From: Lindgomyces ingoldianus
Lineage: Eukaryota > Ascomycota > Dothideomycetes > Pleosporales > Lindgomycetaceae
Reading direction: 5' to 3'
Length of the DNA stretch: 64,000 nucleotides
Assembly: GCF_010093535.1 (NCBI RefSeq)
Contig: NW_022985186.1
Coordinates: 440,332-504,331 of the forward strand
Shown: positions 9,357-20,615 of the stretch, piece after piece
How the letters are laid out: every line of letters starts with the position of its first letter
Position numbering within the stretch: position 1 is the stretch's first letter
Notes under the pieces: model-generated
The model's input: the letters and a program-made list of their open reading frames with translations, nothing else
The model's database searches: none
What the model was told of the DNA's origin: nothing
Made by a program: the position numbers and the translations under genes

Positions 9357-10946
9357 ATGGCTTCCATTGACCCGGAGAAGACTGCATACGACCACGGCGG
9401 CTCGCCAGCGTCGCTAGACCGCACCCACCATGCGCACATCATCAAGGAAGACCGCCTGCGCCGCTCGCTATCTGCGCGCCAGGTCCAGATGATCGCCATC
9501 GGCGGCACGATTGGCACGGGACTCTTCCTTGGAACAGGAAAGGCACTGGCGACGGGCGGTCCGGCGTCCCTTCTCCTCTGCTACGCCATTGTTGGCGGCA
9601 TCGTGTTCGTGACGATGCTTTCGTTGGGTGAGATGGCGGCGTTCGTGCCCGTCGCGGGATCCTTTTGTACCTTCGCTGGCCGCTATGTTGACCCATGTCT
9701 GGGGTTCGCCTTGACGTGGAATTACTGGTTCAACGACGCTGTCTCAACGGCCGCGGATCTAGTCGCGCTACAGCTACTCGTGCAGTACTGGACCGATGAC
9801 TTCCCCTGGTATGCACTCGGCATTATTGTCTGGGTGCTTATTGTGCTGGCCAATATCATCAACGTGAAAGCGTACGGTGAATTGGAGTACTGGTTGAGCT
9901 TACTCAAGGTTGTAACGATTATCATCTTCATCATATTGAGTATCGCGGTAAATGCCGGCGGCAACCAAGGATATGGATATATCGGCGGAAAATTCTGGAC
10001 CCACGGGGACGCGCCCTTTGTCAGCGGTATTGGGGGCTTCGCATCGGTATTTGTAACGGCCTCGTTCGCATACGGCGGCACCGAGTCCATCGCCATCACG
10101 GCGGGAGAGACGCGCGATCCCGCGAGGACTCTTCCGCGCGTAGTCAAGAACGTCTTTTGGCGTATCCTACTGTTCTACATTCTGTCCGCACTTATGATCG
10201 GTCTCAACATTCCGTACGACTACCCAGGCCTGAACACAAAGTCCAGCCGCACCTCTCCGTTCACCATCGCCTTCCAGATGGCTGGCTCGAAAGCAGCTGG
10301 CTCATACGTCAACGCAGTCGTCATAACGAGCGTGGTCTCTGCAGGGAACCACGCGCTTTACGCCGGCACCCGCCTGCTCTACACGCTCGGCGTGAACGAA
10401 CACGCACCGAAATTCTTCACCAAATTGACGCGCTACCAGGTGCCCTGGGTAGCGGTGGTCACGACAAGCGTGGTCTCCATTGTGCTCTTTTCGCTTTCCT
10501 TTGCAGGGTCCGGCCAGCTCTGGACGTGGCTGCAAAACCTCGTCGGCGTTTCGAATCAACTCAGCTGGATATGCATCGGCATCGCGTCCTTGCGCTTCCG
10601 CGCCGGGCTCAAAGCGCAAGGCAAGGAGCACCTTCTGCCTTTCCGCAACTGGACGTACCCCTGGGGTCCCATCCTCTGTGTGTCGCTGAACATCTTCATC
10701 GTACTTGTACAAGGATGGAGCTCTTTCAGTCCGAAATTTTCTTCAGTCGACTTTGTCAGCTATTACCTCGAATTACCCGTATTTGTTCTTATGATCATCG
10801 TGTGGAAGCTCATCAAGCGAACAAAGTTTGTGAGGGCAAGTGAGATGGATTTAGAGACAGATGTGTATACGAAAGAAGATATCGAACCCGAAGAGAAGGG
10901 GTGGGTTAGCAGAGTGAAGAGAATTGGGTCCTGGTTCTGTTTCTGA
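9357..10946 (+). CDS. Amino-acid permease, YAT family (lysine/basic amino-acid permease-like)
   Basis: This predicted plasma-membrane proton symporter of the APC superfamily has 529 residues and no intron, a usual length for fungal YAT permeases. The polar N-terminus is followed by RRSLSARQVQMIAIGG and the family signature GGTIGTGLFLG (residues 49-59) in the first membrane helix. About twelve hydrophobic segments follow. A conserved stretch after helix five reads FAYGGTESIAITAGE. The acidic C-terminal tail contains EDIEPEEKGW, as in permeases controlled by endocytosis. The FWTHGDAPF and GLNIPYDYPGL segments resemble the basic amino-acid group (Lyp1/Can1-like), but substrate cannot be fixed from sequence. 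The start is the first ATG in frame with the conserved region. It is an intact gene at the left edge of the gene island, about 430 bp from RIP-mutated repeats. Confidence 0.95.
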   Translation: MASIDPEKTAYDHGGSPASLDRTHHAHIIKEDRLRRSLSARQVQMIAIGGTIGTGLFLGTGKALATGGPASLLLCYAIVGGIVFVTMLSLGEMAAFVPVAGSFCTFAGRYVDPCLGFALTWNYWFNDAVSTAADLVALQLLVQYWTDDFPWYALGIIVWVLIVLANIINVKAYGELEYWLSLLKVVTIIIFIILSIAVNAGGNQGYGYIGGKFWTHGDAPFVSGIGGFASVFVTASFAYGGTESIAITAGETRDPARTLPRVVKNVFWRILLFYILSALMIGLNIPYDYPGLNTKSSRTSPFTIAFQMAGSKAAGSYVNAVVITSVVSAGNHALYAGTRLLYTLGVNEHAPKFFTKLTRYQVPWVAVVTTSVVSIVLFSLSFAGSGQLWTWLQNLVGVSNQLSWICIGIASLRFRAGLKAQGKEHLLPFRNWTYPWGPILCVSLNIFIVLVQGWSSFSPKFSSVDFVSYYLELPVFVLMIIVWKLIKRTKFVRASEMDLETDVYTKEDIEPEEKGWVSRVKRIGSWFCF

Positions 10947-11175
10947 GCAGGTGGCGTGGGTTTTTCTTGTCGCTAAATCGCTGTTGTTTGTACCCATCTG
11001 AAAGCTGATGTAGATTTTTCATAGACAGACAATAGTGCAGGGATGCGCCCAAGGGGGTAAAGAAAATCTTGTATCCCGTGAGGCGCCAAGATACGCCCTG
11101 CGGGGTTGCTGCTGCCTAAGCCAGTTACTTTAGAATAGAGGACAACAATACATCTACGTTTTGAAAACATCACAA
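10947..11175. other. Intergenic spacer, permease to NACHT-ankyrin gene
   Basis: This 229-bp stretch should hold the permease 3' end and the receptor promoter. I see no convincing TATA box or terminator. Confidence 0.4.
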
Positions 11176-14100
11176 ATGGAGGTCATGCCAGACATCGGGT
11201 GGGAGCAGGATGCTGTGCTTCTCGGAGCGGATGATGTCAGCGACTTCAACGAAGATAATGTCCTACCTCAAAGCCCTGAAAACATCGCCAAGATCCGGAC
11301 ATGGCTTCAGCCAACCTCCTACGACGACAGCGACAGCGAATATAAGAAGCATCTCTCATCACATCTAGCGGGAACGGGCGCATGGCTGTTGTCATCGCTG
11401 ACATATGAGGAGTGGCATTCAAGCCAGGATATGAGCATATTGTGGATTCGAGGTACTTGCGGGTGGCTCTGTATCCCATGCGGTCCGCTGTTAACCATAG
11501 CCTCAAGGGGTTCCTGGTTCAGGAAAATCAGTCATGGCCGCCACTCTGGCAGACTGGCTGAGTCAGGAGAAGGTTCCGGTCCTTTACTTCTTCTTTCGGC
11601 AAATCATCGACGCCAACCATACGCCTCTGTCGGCGGTTCGGGATTGGCTATGCCAGATTCTGGCATACAGTCCTCCGTTACAAGCCGCCTTGCTTGAATA
11701 CGTGAAGACTTCCCGGTCTCTTGAGAGCGTATCGACTGCAGACTTCTGGGGCCTTCTGCGCATGTCAATGTTATACCTTCCGAGGGTGTACTGTGTGGTT
11801 GATGCCCTGGACGAGCTGAATCAAGGCCCGGAGATGATCTCTTTCCTGCACTCGTTGGCCGATCTGGGAGCATGGAGACCGTCCAAAGTCAAGCTCATTC
11901 TCACAAGCCGACCGGTTCATAGCGTCGAGATCCATTTAAGGCAAGTCAAGTTGCTGCATATTCGGCTCGATGAGGCCAAGGTAGACATCGATATTGCCAC
12001 GTACGTTCAGCGTCAATTAGACGAGTCTTCCATACCAAGCGAACATCATGCAGCAATCAAAGAGGCCATTCCAGGTAGGGCTAATGGGTTGTTCCTTTAC
12101 GCACGGCTCGCCATGGACGAGTTTCTGGAGCCTGGTGCGAATCCGGAAGAGGTCCTGTCGAACTTGCCTGCCGATCTCAACGTCATGTATACCGATCTCC
12201 TGAGAGAACATTGCAAACGAGCTAATGTGCCTCACGACGTCCAGCTCTTGATACTGCAATGGGTCACACATGCCACGCGTCCACTGCGTCTCCTTGAGCT
12301 CGCAGGTTCCATCAACATCACGCATTTTCCAGAAGGGCAGCGAAACCTGAAGGCTGCAAAGGACCTCGCACGTTCCGCATGTGGGCCTTTGGTGGAGATT
12401 CTACCAGACGAAACGCTTTCGGTGGTACACCACTCACTAACGGAATTCTTGAATGGCTCAACTCGAACGGCGAAAGTTGAAGACTTTCCGATCCTCGAAT
12501 ATGGACCGACGCATAACCATTTAGCTATTGTCTGTCTTGCCCATCTCCAGTCCGGCAGTATCGATGACGTCGTGTTCTCCAGTTATCCGTATGATGACAG
12601 AGGCCAGCTAGAGAGACACTACATTCTGCCACCCTTTGCGAAGTATGCTACGATGAACTGGTTCGTGCATGCCAGGAAAGCCGCCTTAGCCGGAGTGGAC
12701 CAGGCCGAGGTCAATGAGATTCTCGACGACCTTTGGCGTGGAGAGAGATTCCAAACTTGGTCGGCACTTGCGCGTGTCGGCTGTCGCAACGTGACGCCAC
12801 TCTTCGCGGCCGTCTCCCTCGGGCTGGCCCTGTACACCGAAACGCTTCTGCTGCGGCCCGGTACAAATCCAAACAGGGGAAAAATGAAGGAGCCCCCGCT
12901 GTACTGCGCAGCAGAAAAGGGATACGACGATATTATAGAGCTGCTGCTACACCATGGTGCAGACTTTAACGAGGGAAATAAAGATGGTTACCGCGCCCTT
13001 CACGCCGCAGCACAAAACAACCAGGCTGGGGCGGTCACCATGCTTCTCAGAGCTGGTGCAGATCCGTTCTGCCCGCCAGGAAAGGCAGACGGCTTCTACG
13101 ACTACGGCCTGGAACCAAACGGAACTCCAATTACCAAGGCGTGCCGAAATGGGCATTTCGAGGCAATGGCCGCGATCCTCCCGTTTATCCATACCTCCGA
13201 CCAGGTTCATGAAGCGCTCGAAGAAGCGGTGAATTGGAAACGTGCGGCGATTGTTGAACTTCTGTTAAAGCATCCTGAGGTGAAGGTGGACGCCATTCGG
13301 AAGAATCACAGATTGCTGTACACAGCATGTGCCTGCCGGAATCCGAAGATCATCAAGCTTCTTCTTCATGCAGGTGCTAACCCAAACATTGTTTACCACG
13401 ACTCCAGACGTCGCGAGGTGTTTCGTCCTCGCCCCCACACCACCAGCTGGAGTAGCAGTGACATATTGAATGAGTCGGATTTCGAGCCGACCATAAGCAC
13501 CAAACCTTCAACCGAGCGTGGATATACCGCTCTGTTTGCGCTGGCGAGTGGAGGGGATGTGTGCGTGGGTGGCGGTCTTTGGAGCTACCGCATCAACGTG
13601 AGGTTTGACAAGAGCGATCCGGAATCATCCATCGAAGCGTAAGTATTGCCCGTCGTCATTTGTCGTTGAGTTGCCACGGGAGCTGGCTGCCACTCGACAA
13701 TCTGGGAGTGTCATCGCCCGACCTCCTCACTGGGCTGAAAGTCATTGCTGACTGTAGCTCATGCATCTAGATTCAAGCTTCTGCTCCATGCGGGCGCGAA
13801 CGTCAACCAGGTTGATAGCAAAGGGAATACAGCACTTGCATACACATACGATGTCCTCGCTATGCGATGCCTACTAGATGCTGGCACTGATCCCACTGTC
13901 GCCAACGACGCTAGCGAGACGCTATTGCATGGTCACACTAAGATGGACATTCTCAGACTTGTGTTGGAGGAGACCAATCTTGACGTCAATATCCGAACCA
14001 ACGAAGAAGGCTACACCCCATTGCTCAAGACGCTCAGCCACACTTACGCGGAAAGCACTGCTGCAGAGAAAGCGCTCCTCTTACTGGAATTTGGTGCAGA

Positions 14101-17100
14101 CGCTTCAGCAGTGGACAACAAGGGTAATAGTGCGTTTCACCTTGCATCCGCCACAAGGTTCCCCAGCGAAGGGGACGCAGGCGGGCGTCTAATCAAAGCG
14201 CTTCGAGCATCAGGTGGCAACGGAAACTTCGCAAATGCCGCAGGGGACACTCCATTGCATACCATGGAATATCAGGGGTTTCAAGACGATATATTCAGTG
14301 CTCTAATCGACGCTGGTTTGGACACAGAGGCAAGAGACAGAGAGGGGCGTACCCCACTGTTCAAAGCAGTCACGGTATTGCAAAATGATCACAATTGCAA
14401 GAAGGTGTTTGATAAGATGGTCAAGTCCGGGTGCAGGTTCGACATTCTTGACAAGCGGGGCAGAAACTTGTTATTTCTAGTAACCGCCGACGATCGATAC
14501 AAATTGTTTCAGCATTTGATCGAGCTTGGGCTGAGCCCAACACACACCGATTACGATGGGAACACCTTATGGCATGTCACCGTTTGCTGTGAATATCATT
14601 TCCATCTGCGAGTTGATATGGCTGATCTAGGGGTCGACCCGGAACAGCCGAATCTTCGCGGCCGGACCCCGCTGCATATCATCTGCAGCCGGTCCCAGGT
14701 CCCTGCCATCTTTGACAAATTTCTTCCGCTAGTACACAACTGGAACGCCGCTGATGAGGATGGAGTGACTGCATTGCATATTACGAGTACCTTCTGCGCG
14801 TACAAAACGAAGAAGCTACTGCGAGCAGGTGCCGATTGGATGCAAACTACTCGGGACGGATCCACAGTGTTTCACATCGCTGCGAAATCACGTCAAGCCA
14901 ACATTCTTGGTGTTCTTCTAAAGTTTATTGATCGCAACGGAGACAAAACCGACATACCTACCCTCATGAACAAGAAAGATATCCTCGGCAGAACTCCTTT
15001 GTGGTACGCCTGTGCATCTGGGCGGATTGAAACGGTTAAAATGCTTATCGATGCCGGGGCTACGGTGAAGAGTGATTCTTATGACGGCTCCTCATGGCAA
15101 GGCTGCGTAGAATTCGAGGGAGAACAGGCGATCTGGGCTATTAGGGCTCGCACTCAGGATCGGGACTATTCGCAATCCCACGCAGGCAGCACGTTGATCT
15201 CCGACAAGACACGGCCTAAGATTGAACGGGCCAAGGGACGCCTCCGCCCTCCTTTTGACCCTGCCCTCAAGCACCGCATTGACGAGATCGTGGACATACT
15301 TGCGACACATGAGTCTGACGCCCGAAGGCATCTCCCATACGCCATCTCTTCGGCCGCCGACAATGGTTGTGCCTACACGATAGACTGCTTGCTACATGCA
15401 AGCAAGTCGCTTTTGGCCGTAATGGACTCAGATCCGTTTCATTTCTCAATGCGAGTCAAAAGCCTATCCTTAGATTCAAACGTGTTGAGCTGTCTCGAGA
15501 AACGACAGGCCGCCCGAGAAGAGGTTTTCCGTAGCTCGAACAACGCCCAGGACACGCGGGCAATATTCGAAAGGCTTCTTGGCCTACGAGAGTACCAGAT
15601 TGCTGCACAGACTCTTCTCGAGTCTGACTGCCTCAAGCCCGACCGGTACGGAAGAACGATTCTACACGGTCTTGTCCAGGACGGATATGCGTCGATACTA
15701 GCCCAAGTCTGCAACCTTGACATGGCGAACAAACTAGAGGATTTCGAATGGTGCGACCAACAGGAGACCGCATCCAAAGCAATAAAGGGCAGCATACAGC
15801 CGCTTCTCCTCGACGCCGTTCAATCTGAGCTCCCCAACATGGATGTGCTTCGGGTACTAGTGGAGAATATCGGCGTCAACGTGAATACCCAGACCAGCTA
15901 CCGAAAGTACATGAGCAGGCCGCCTCCGTTAGATTACGAGACTTTTAGAGATAAGGGCGTTTTACATCTCATCTTTTCGCCGTCCATGACGTGGTGGCAG
16001 GTGTCCCAGGCACTCCCATACCTTGTGGAGAAAGGTGCGGATCTCAACCTCCGAGATCGATCGGGCAAGACGCCTCTCCACGCTGCCTTGGAGATGACTC
16101 CAAATCCTGATTACGACATCGAAACCATCAAGCTACTCGTCAGGCTCGGGGCTGATGTCAATGCCATCGACAACGAGGGACTGAGCTGCCTCGGTCAATC
16201 CCTCGACCATATTCCGACGGCCGAGTTTCTGATTCAGAAAGGCGCTCGCATCAGATATGCCGATCTTCTAAGAGCGATTGAGAAGTCGAACTGCATGGCT
16301 CTCGAACTCCTCCTGCAGGCAGGAGGGAATCCCAACGAAAGAGACTTTGAAGACGGGGGGTGGAACAAACCGGAGAATCCGCAATACAAGCCCTGCCGGA
16401 AAGATGGGGCCTTTTATCTGCTGGATTATGCAGCATGTGATCGTACACGTGGTGCGACAATTGACAAAAAGAGCCGAGAGAAGATAGTTGACCTACTCGT
16501 CCGCTACGGTGCCGATATTAATGCTCGATATGAAGACACTACTCTGATGCATCGACTGATTCGATCCAGCAATGTTGTTCGACCGTTGCTCAAGCACCCT
16601 TCTTTGGATGCCAACCTAGTGGATCTAGAGGGACGAACCATTCTACACACAGCATGCGGTGTAGAGAGAAGGAGGGAGAATTCGGCAGAAAACGACCCTT
16701 CATACGTAGAGATTCTACTCGAACGAGGCGCCGATGTTACTACAAGGGATTCGAAGGGGATGAATACACTACATTACCTTTTCCATGGCATTGGCCGGAG
16801 AATCGCCATCCCGGACCCACGGGCGGTTTCCGCGGTTCTCAAAGGGGCGCCGGAGCTCATCAACCAGGTCGACGATGAAGGAAACACCCCTCTACATAAG
16901 GCATGCGAGGCCTCGATCGACCACGTTGGCGAGCTTCTCTCCATGGGTGCAGATCCTTTGGCCGTGAACGCAAAAGGCGCGACGCCGCTTCACTATCTCT
17001 TATGCGAAAAGTGGAACGCAGCCCTTGGTGTGAAGATCGAAGGCCCGCTCTACGAATTGTTCCTTCGCTTCCTTACTATGGGCGCCAACATCAATGCGCG

Positions 17101-17479
17101 CGATCATCATGGCGAAACCCCCATATTCCACTATTGCCGCAGGGCCTTCGGCGTGAACTTTACGCCGAAGTCGGAGGTTCCTAAGGGACTGTACTACTAT
17201 AGTCCGATCTGGGAGATGCCCCTGTTCGAATTTTTCGATCAGGCGGGTGTGGATTGGAAGGTTTTGAATAATGATGGGGAGACGTTGATGCATATCGTAG
17301 CTGCGGGACGTGGCTGTAGTGTTATAGGGACTAGCGTCCAGAGGTTCAAGTTTTTGGTGGACAAGGGTTTGAATGTTATGGCGGAGGACAAGAGGCAGCA
17401 AACACCACTGGATCTTGCGGCTGCTTCGAATGAGGAAGGGATTCTCGCTCTTTTCTCACAGGGCGAACGGTCGCTTTAA
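11176..17479 (+). CDS. NACHT-ankyrin NLR-like receptor (three exons, 2038 aa)
   Basis: This is a STAND-type signalling ATPase of the kind linked to fungal non-self recognition. Inferred exons are 11176-11452, 11508-13638 and 13771-17479. Intron 1 (55 bp) runs GTACTT to CTCAAG; intron 2 (132 bp) runs GTAAGT to ATCTAG with a GCTGAC branch site. Joining gives one frame of 6117 nt. A short N-terminal leader (SYDDSDSEYKKHLSSHLAGTG) precedes Walker A GVPGSGKS (93-100, split by intron 1). Walker B VVDALDEL follows (189-196), then the sensor segment LILTSRP (222-228) and a winged-helix end (VHHSLTEFL). From about residue 520 to the end there are roughly twenty or more ankyrin repeats of varied quality (GADFNEGNKDGYRALHAAA and similar). 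No HET, PNP or lipase-like effector domain is visible at the N-terminus. No stop or frameshift lies within the exons, so the gene looks intact. Start alternatives upstream lack an ATG. Confidence 0.93.
11453..11507 (+). other. Intron 1 of the NACHT-ankyrin gene
   Basis: The 55-bp intron has donor G|GTACTT, a branch-like CTGTTAAC and acceptor CTCAAG|GG. It splits the first glycine codon of the P-loop. Acceptor TAG at 11500 would put the downstream exon out of frame, so the AAG acceptor is chosen. Confidence 0.85.
13639..13770 (+). other. Intron 2 of the NACHT-ankyrin gene
   Basis: The 132-bp intron has a consensus GTAAGT donor, a TGCTGAC branch site and acceptor ATCTAG. It lies inside an ankyrin repeat; splicing restores AFKLLLHAGANVN. 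The earlier acceptor TGTAG (13757) gives the wrong frame. Confidence 0.9.
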
Positions 17480-17731
17480 ATTAGAGAGACCTACATCAGA
17501 AAACATTGAGACCTGGTTCTGCGTAGGATCATGGATCCTGATTTCTTGCTGCGCTTTCATTCTGAAGTATGTTGAATGGAGTAGTCGCTCTCAGTTCCAG
17601 AAAGGGGCAATGCTAGGGTCCTCTCCACGGTCCTTAGCTTCCTCCGCCTACCTGCTCTTCTCTTCTTATCGCAGTAGCATTTTTGTATCATTCACAACCT
17701 TTTCTTAGTGTAAATTGACAGTCAAATGGAC
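17480..17731. other. Convergent 3' spacer
   Basis: The NACHT-ankyrin gene (plus) and the membrane-protein gene (minus) converge here with 252 bp between stop codons. I see no other feature. Confidence 0.4.
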
Positions 17732-19150
17732 TCAAACCGGTTTTCTCCACCACGCGACGAAATCCAACCACTCATCCCGGATCACGGCGTACCAATACCA
17801 CCCCTCCTCCCAGCCAAACAACCAACTAGGCCTCTCACACTCCGGTGGCTTAGACTTTTCCATTAATGACCAGATGTCACTTTCGCTGCCAGAACGAGAC
17901 GATTGGCGGTCCAAGAGCGCCGCGACTGCTGCAAGAGCGACGCTTACACAAGGACCCCATTGACCGACGTTTCGAGGGCCTTCTTGTTCGTCAAACCGGG
18001 GTGACTCGCGGATGTAAATCTCAGCCTTTACAATGGTCCACGTGAGGATGGCGGGAAAGGCAAGAATAGTAAGAGAGTACAAGATGTAGCAGAGCATGGC
18101 CAGTGCTTTTGCAAGCTCGGTGCGGATGCTTATCGCACTCGGTGTTTTCTTCCTTCTCTTAGGGGAGGCTGCTTGACGACGCTCATTTTTCTTTCCAGCT
18201 ACGGCACTGGCCATTGAGGGTGCCTCAGTCATAAGACTTTGTGTCGAGTCTTCTTTTGTTTGTTTCCCGACCAAGATGAGTTTCGATAGTGTGTTCCGTA
18301 TCGAGCGCGGAGGTATCGCCCAGTTGATGAACCCCAGGGCATACACTACTATGACGGGAATGAACTTTGGATCAAACGAATTGTTGGAACGGTAGCCAGG
18401 CACAGGTAAATTGGTAGTAAAGTTCACCGCCGCACCGAGAAACTCGTCGATTGAGAGAGACGAGTTGACAGGGACCGCAAGCCGCCTTTTGGTCGACTGG
18501 ATCGGCATTATTTCGTCACCGGTTCCCCGGAATTTGGAAGATGCCATGACGGAAGAACATGTGTTGAGGCAGAGGTTTGAGGAATTGCACACCTCAACTG
18601 CCCTAACGCGATAGAAGTGGGACCAGAATGTGGACCTGCGCGCCTCGACGATTATGAATGCCACGACAATAATACAGTACCAGAGCCAAAGAGTGGTCTT
18701 GCCACTAACCTTGAATATATGTCGGGCGAAACGCAGGAAGAGCCAAGTTATCATTGCGCTGATTAGGAGAATGTTCCCAATCATGACATAATCTGCGTCC
18801 GTGCCAATAGCAGGATCTAGAGCTAGTGCCGCGCCGTATATAGCAGTTGTGACGGTGTAGGTAATTAGATAGGCAACTCCGATGGCTGTCAACCAGTCGT
18901 GGAAGCGGAAGAGGAGGGTGCCAACGGCAATAAAGTAAACGGTATAGCGCTGTGTGGTGCAGAACATGCCGCTGATCGCATACCCACAACGCACCGTCCA
19001 CGCCGTGAGCTCTTCATCGGAGGTCGAGCGCTCGCGATGAATCGAAACGGGTGGAATTGAAAGAGATTGTGGGGTCGAGAATGGGGCCGCACGGGCACTA
19101 TGAAGCAGAGCCGCAAACAAAACAACAATCGACAGTAGCTTTCGCAACAT
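17732..19150 (-). CDS. Predicted secretory-pathway multi-pass membrane protein, function unknown
   Basis: The 472-residue protein has a clear signal peptide (MLRKLLSIVVLFAALLHSARA, cleavage near residue 21). Hydrophobic segments follow at about 69-112 (two spans), 120-141, 151-169, 265-281 and 357-381, with a weaker one near 400. Loops hold paired cysteines (EVCNSSNLCLNTCSS, residues about 186-200) and several N-glycosylation sites (NSS, NFT, NNS), consistent with a lumenal or outer face. A basic stretch (KRRKKTPS, about 330-340) is probably cytoplasmic. The C-terminus is Trp-rich (WLFGWEEGWYWY). The frame is open, without introns or RIP-type stops. I recognise no catalytic family; it resembles uncharacterised membrane proteins found across Pezizomycotina. 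Confidence 0.8.
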   Translation of the reverse strand: MLRKLLSIVVLFAALLHSARAAPFSTPQSLSIPPVSIHRERSTSDEELTAWTVRCGYAISGMFCTTQRYTVYFIAVGTLLFRFHDWLTAIGVAYLITYTVTTAIYGAALALDPAIGTDADYVMIGNILLISAMITWLFLRFARHIFKVSGKTTLWLWYCIIVVAFIIVEARRSTFWSHFYRVRAVEVCNSSNLCLNTCSSVMASSKFRGTGDEIMPIQSTKRRLAVPVNSSLSIDEFLGAAVNFTTNLPVPGYRSNNSFDPKFIPVIVVYALGFINWAIPPRSIRNTLSKLILVGKQTKEDSTQSLMTEAPSMASAVAGKKNERRQAASPKRRKKTPSAISIRTELAKALAMLCYILYSLTILAFPAILTWTIVKAEIYIRESPRFDEQEGPRNVGQWGPCVSVALAAVAALLDRQSSRSGSESDIWSLMEKSKPPECERPSWLFGWEEGWYWYAVIRDEWLDFVAWWRKPV

Positions 19151-19876
19151 CGTTGTGTGAGGATAACTCAGTGCATACCGTCGCGCGCCGCGGCAAGGTA
19201 TCTTTTAAACTACGTCGAAGGTCTCGCGGGTCGAGGCGCAGTGGAAAAGCCTTGCAGCCTGGCAAGCCACCCTATACGAGATCGCCTGATAGCAGACAAG
19301 GCTGTGGTTCAGCCGTACACAACGATGTCGCGATCATAATAACAGCATGCGAAATATGGGTTTAGGGGAGAGTAGATGGGCCCAGATGGTTTAAGAGAGG
19401 CCGCGGTGTATAAGAAGACGCATCGTAGTCGCTGCAGGCGGGAGCGGGCCGCGGTCAAGCAATGACGCTGGTGTCAGCTTTAACCCGTTTGAGACTAGGC
19501 TCGCTAGCCAAGGTGAAGGGGAACCGCTTGATCGCCTGTCTGCACAGTACGTCAACGTGGATTATCTCACGAAGGCTGAGGTATTGGTTTTGTAGGATGA
19601 GTCGACTAACAGGTGACGTTTAGCGGGAGTCGCTTGAGGTGTGGCTGTGCTCGCGTTCCCGATGACATCTCACGTCACGTGTCGGTATTAGAGGGATTCA
19701 TGATTTACTGAAAATTAGGTGACGCTAGAGGCAGGTATATGTAGAGTAAAGGAATAAATAATCTATTAGAACAGGGTTCAGTTATGCTTCGGCCTACATT
19801 TTACTTGTAAGCAATGCCGTGTGGCATCGCTGCAAAATGACCGTGAGAGCATTCGGTCTGGTGGAATAATCAGGGC
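19151..19876. other. Intergenic region upstream of the membrane-protein gene
   Basis: This is unique-looking sequence of mixed composition. The segment next to 19150 should hold the promoter of the minus-strand membrane-protein gene. I see no convincing ORF, RNA gene or repeat. Confidence 0.4.
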
Positions 19877-20143
19877 TCAATTCCGTACGAATGAATACGG
19901 TGTTGGGTGGGCATGCCAACCAGTTTCAGAGGGAACGCTCCCCCCACACCATGAACAGAATACCACAACATCAACAATAGCCGCAGCATCAGGCCCACAG
20001 AATTGAAATTCATTTCCACAAGCACACTCCTTTGGCAAACGACCAAACTCGCGACGATCAAAGAGCTTTTCTTCGATCGGCGGGTTCACCAGCGGATTCT
20101 GAGAGCAATATACCTTGTCCTCGCAGTTCTCGGCAATCGCGCA
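19877..20143 (-). CDS. Possible 3' exon of an unrecognised gene, zinc-ribbon-like cysteines
   Basis: On the minus strand, an open stretch after a CTTTAG acceptor-like site reads CAIAENCEDKVYC and later KECACGNEFQFCG and VVFCSWCGG. It then runs to a stop at 19877. Two CxC/CxxC pairs about 20 residues apart suggest a small zinc ribbon. Upstream minus-strand frames (20144-20613) are open in pieces but I could not assemble a confident 5' end. It could be the last exon of a hypothetical gene, a decayed gene or chance. Confidence 0.3.
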   Translation of the reverse strand, partial: CAIAENCEDKVYCSQNPLVNPPIEEKLFDRREFGRLPKECACGNEFQFCGPDAAAIVDVVVFCSWCGGSVPSETGWHAHPTPYSFVRN

Positions 20144-20615
20144 CTAAAGGCACATCCACCGATCCTCGAACCGGATCTGGAGTGTACACGCACACTGCTT
20201 CCCTCAACACGCCCTCCGGACAGCCCTCGCCGGCGTTCTGGGCACCAGGTCCACCGCTTCGCGCGCAGTCAATGCTAGATACCGCTTGCGCGACGCAACA
20301 AGCTGGAGCATGTCCTGCACCGATATCGTGTGCACCAAGATTCAGATCTTCGATCTCCGGAGCGCGAATATGAGAAAAGCCCCGCTCGCGTCTCAAAAAC
20401 TTTCCAGCCATGGCTATCACCCCGGGAGCCTACGTCGTTCAGATTGCCATTGTAGTTGGGGCGAGTCGAGACATAATGTTTATAGCTAGGATATGCCGCA
20501 GAGTTTGGAGGGGCAAGTATATGCTGCACGTTGACGTAGTGCATGCGACGTGACACGGTCGTAATCGTTTTGCCAACATACGTACCTTGTGGAAAGCCAG
20601 ACGCAGGCAGCATTC

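Noticed and set aside
10157..10843. 228-codon frame overlapping the permease
   Set aside because: It is an alternative-frame shadow of the GC-rich permease gene; the permease frame has full family conservation.
11161..11697. 178-codon frame at the start of the NACHT gene taken as a separate gene
   Set aside because: It begins at TTG and runs through intron 1; after residue 97 it loses all similarity to the NACHT family, whereas splicing restores the P-loop.
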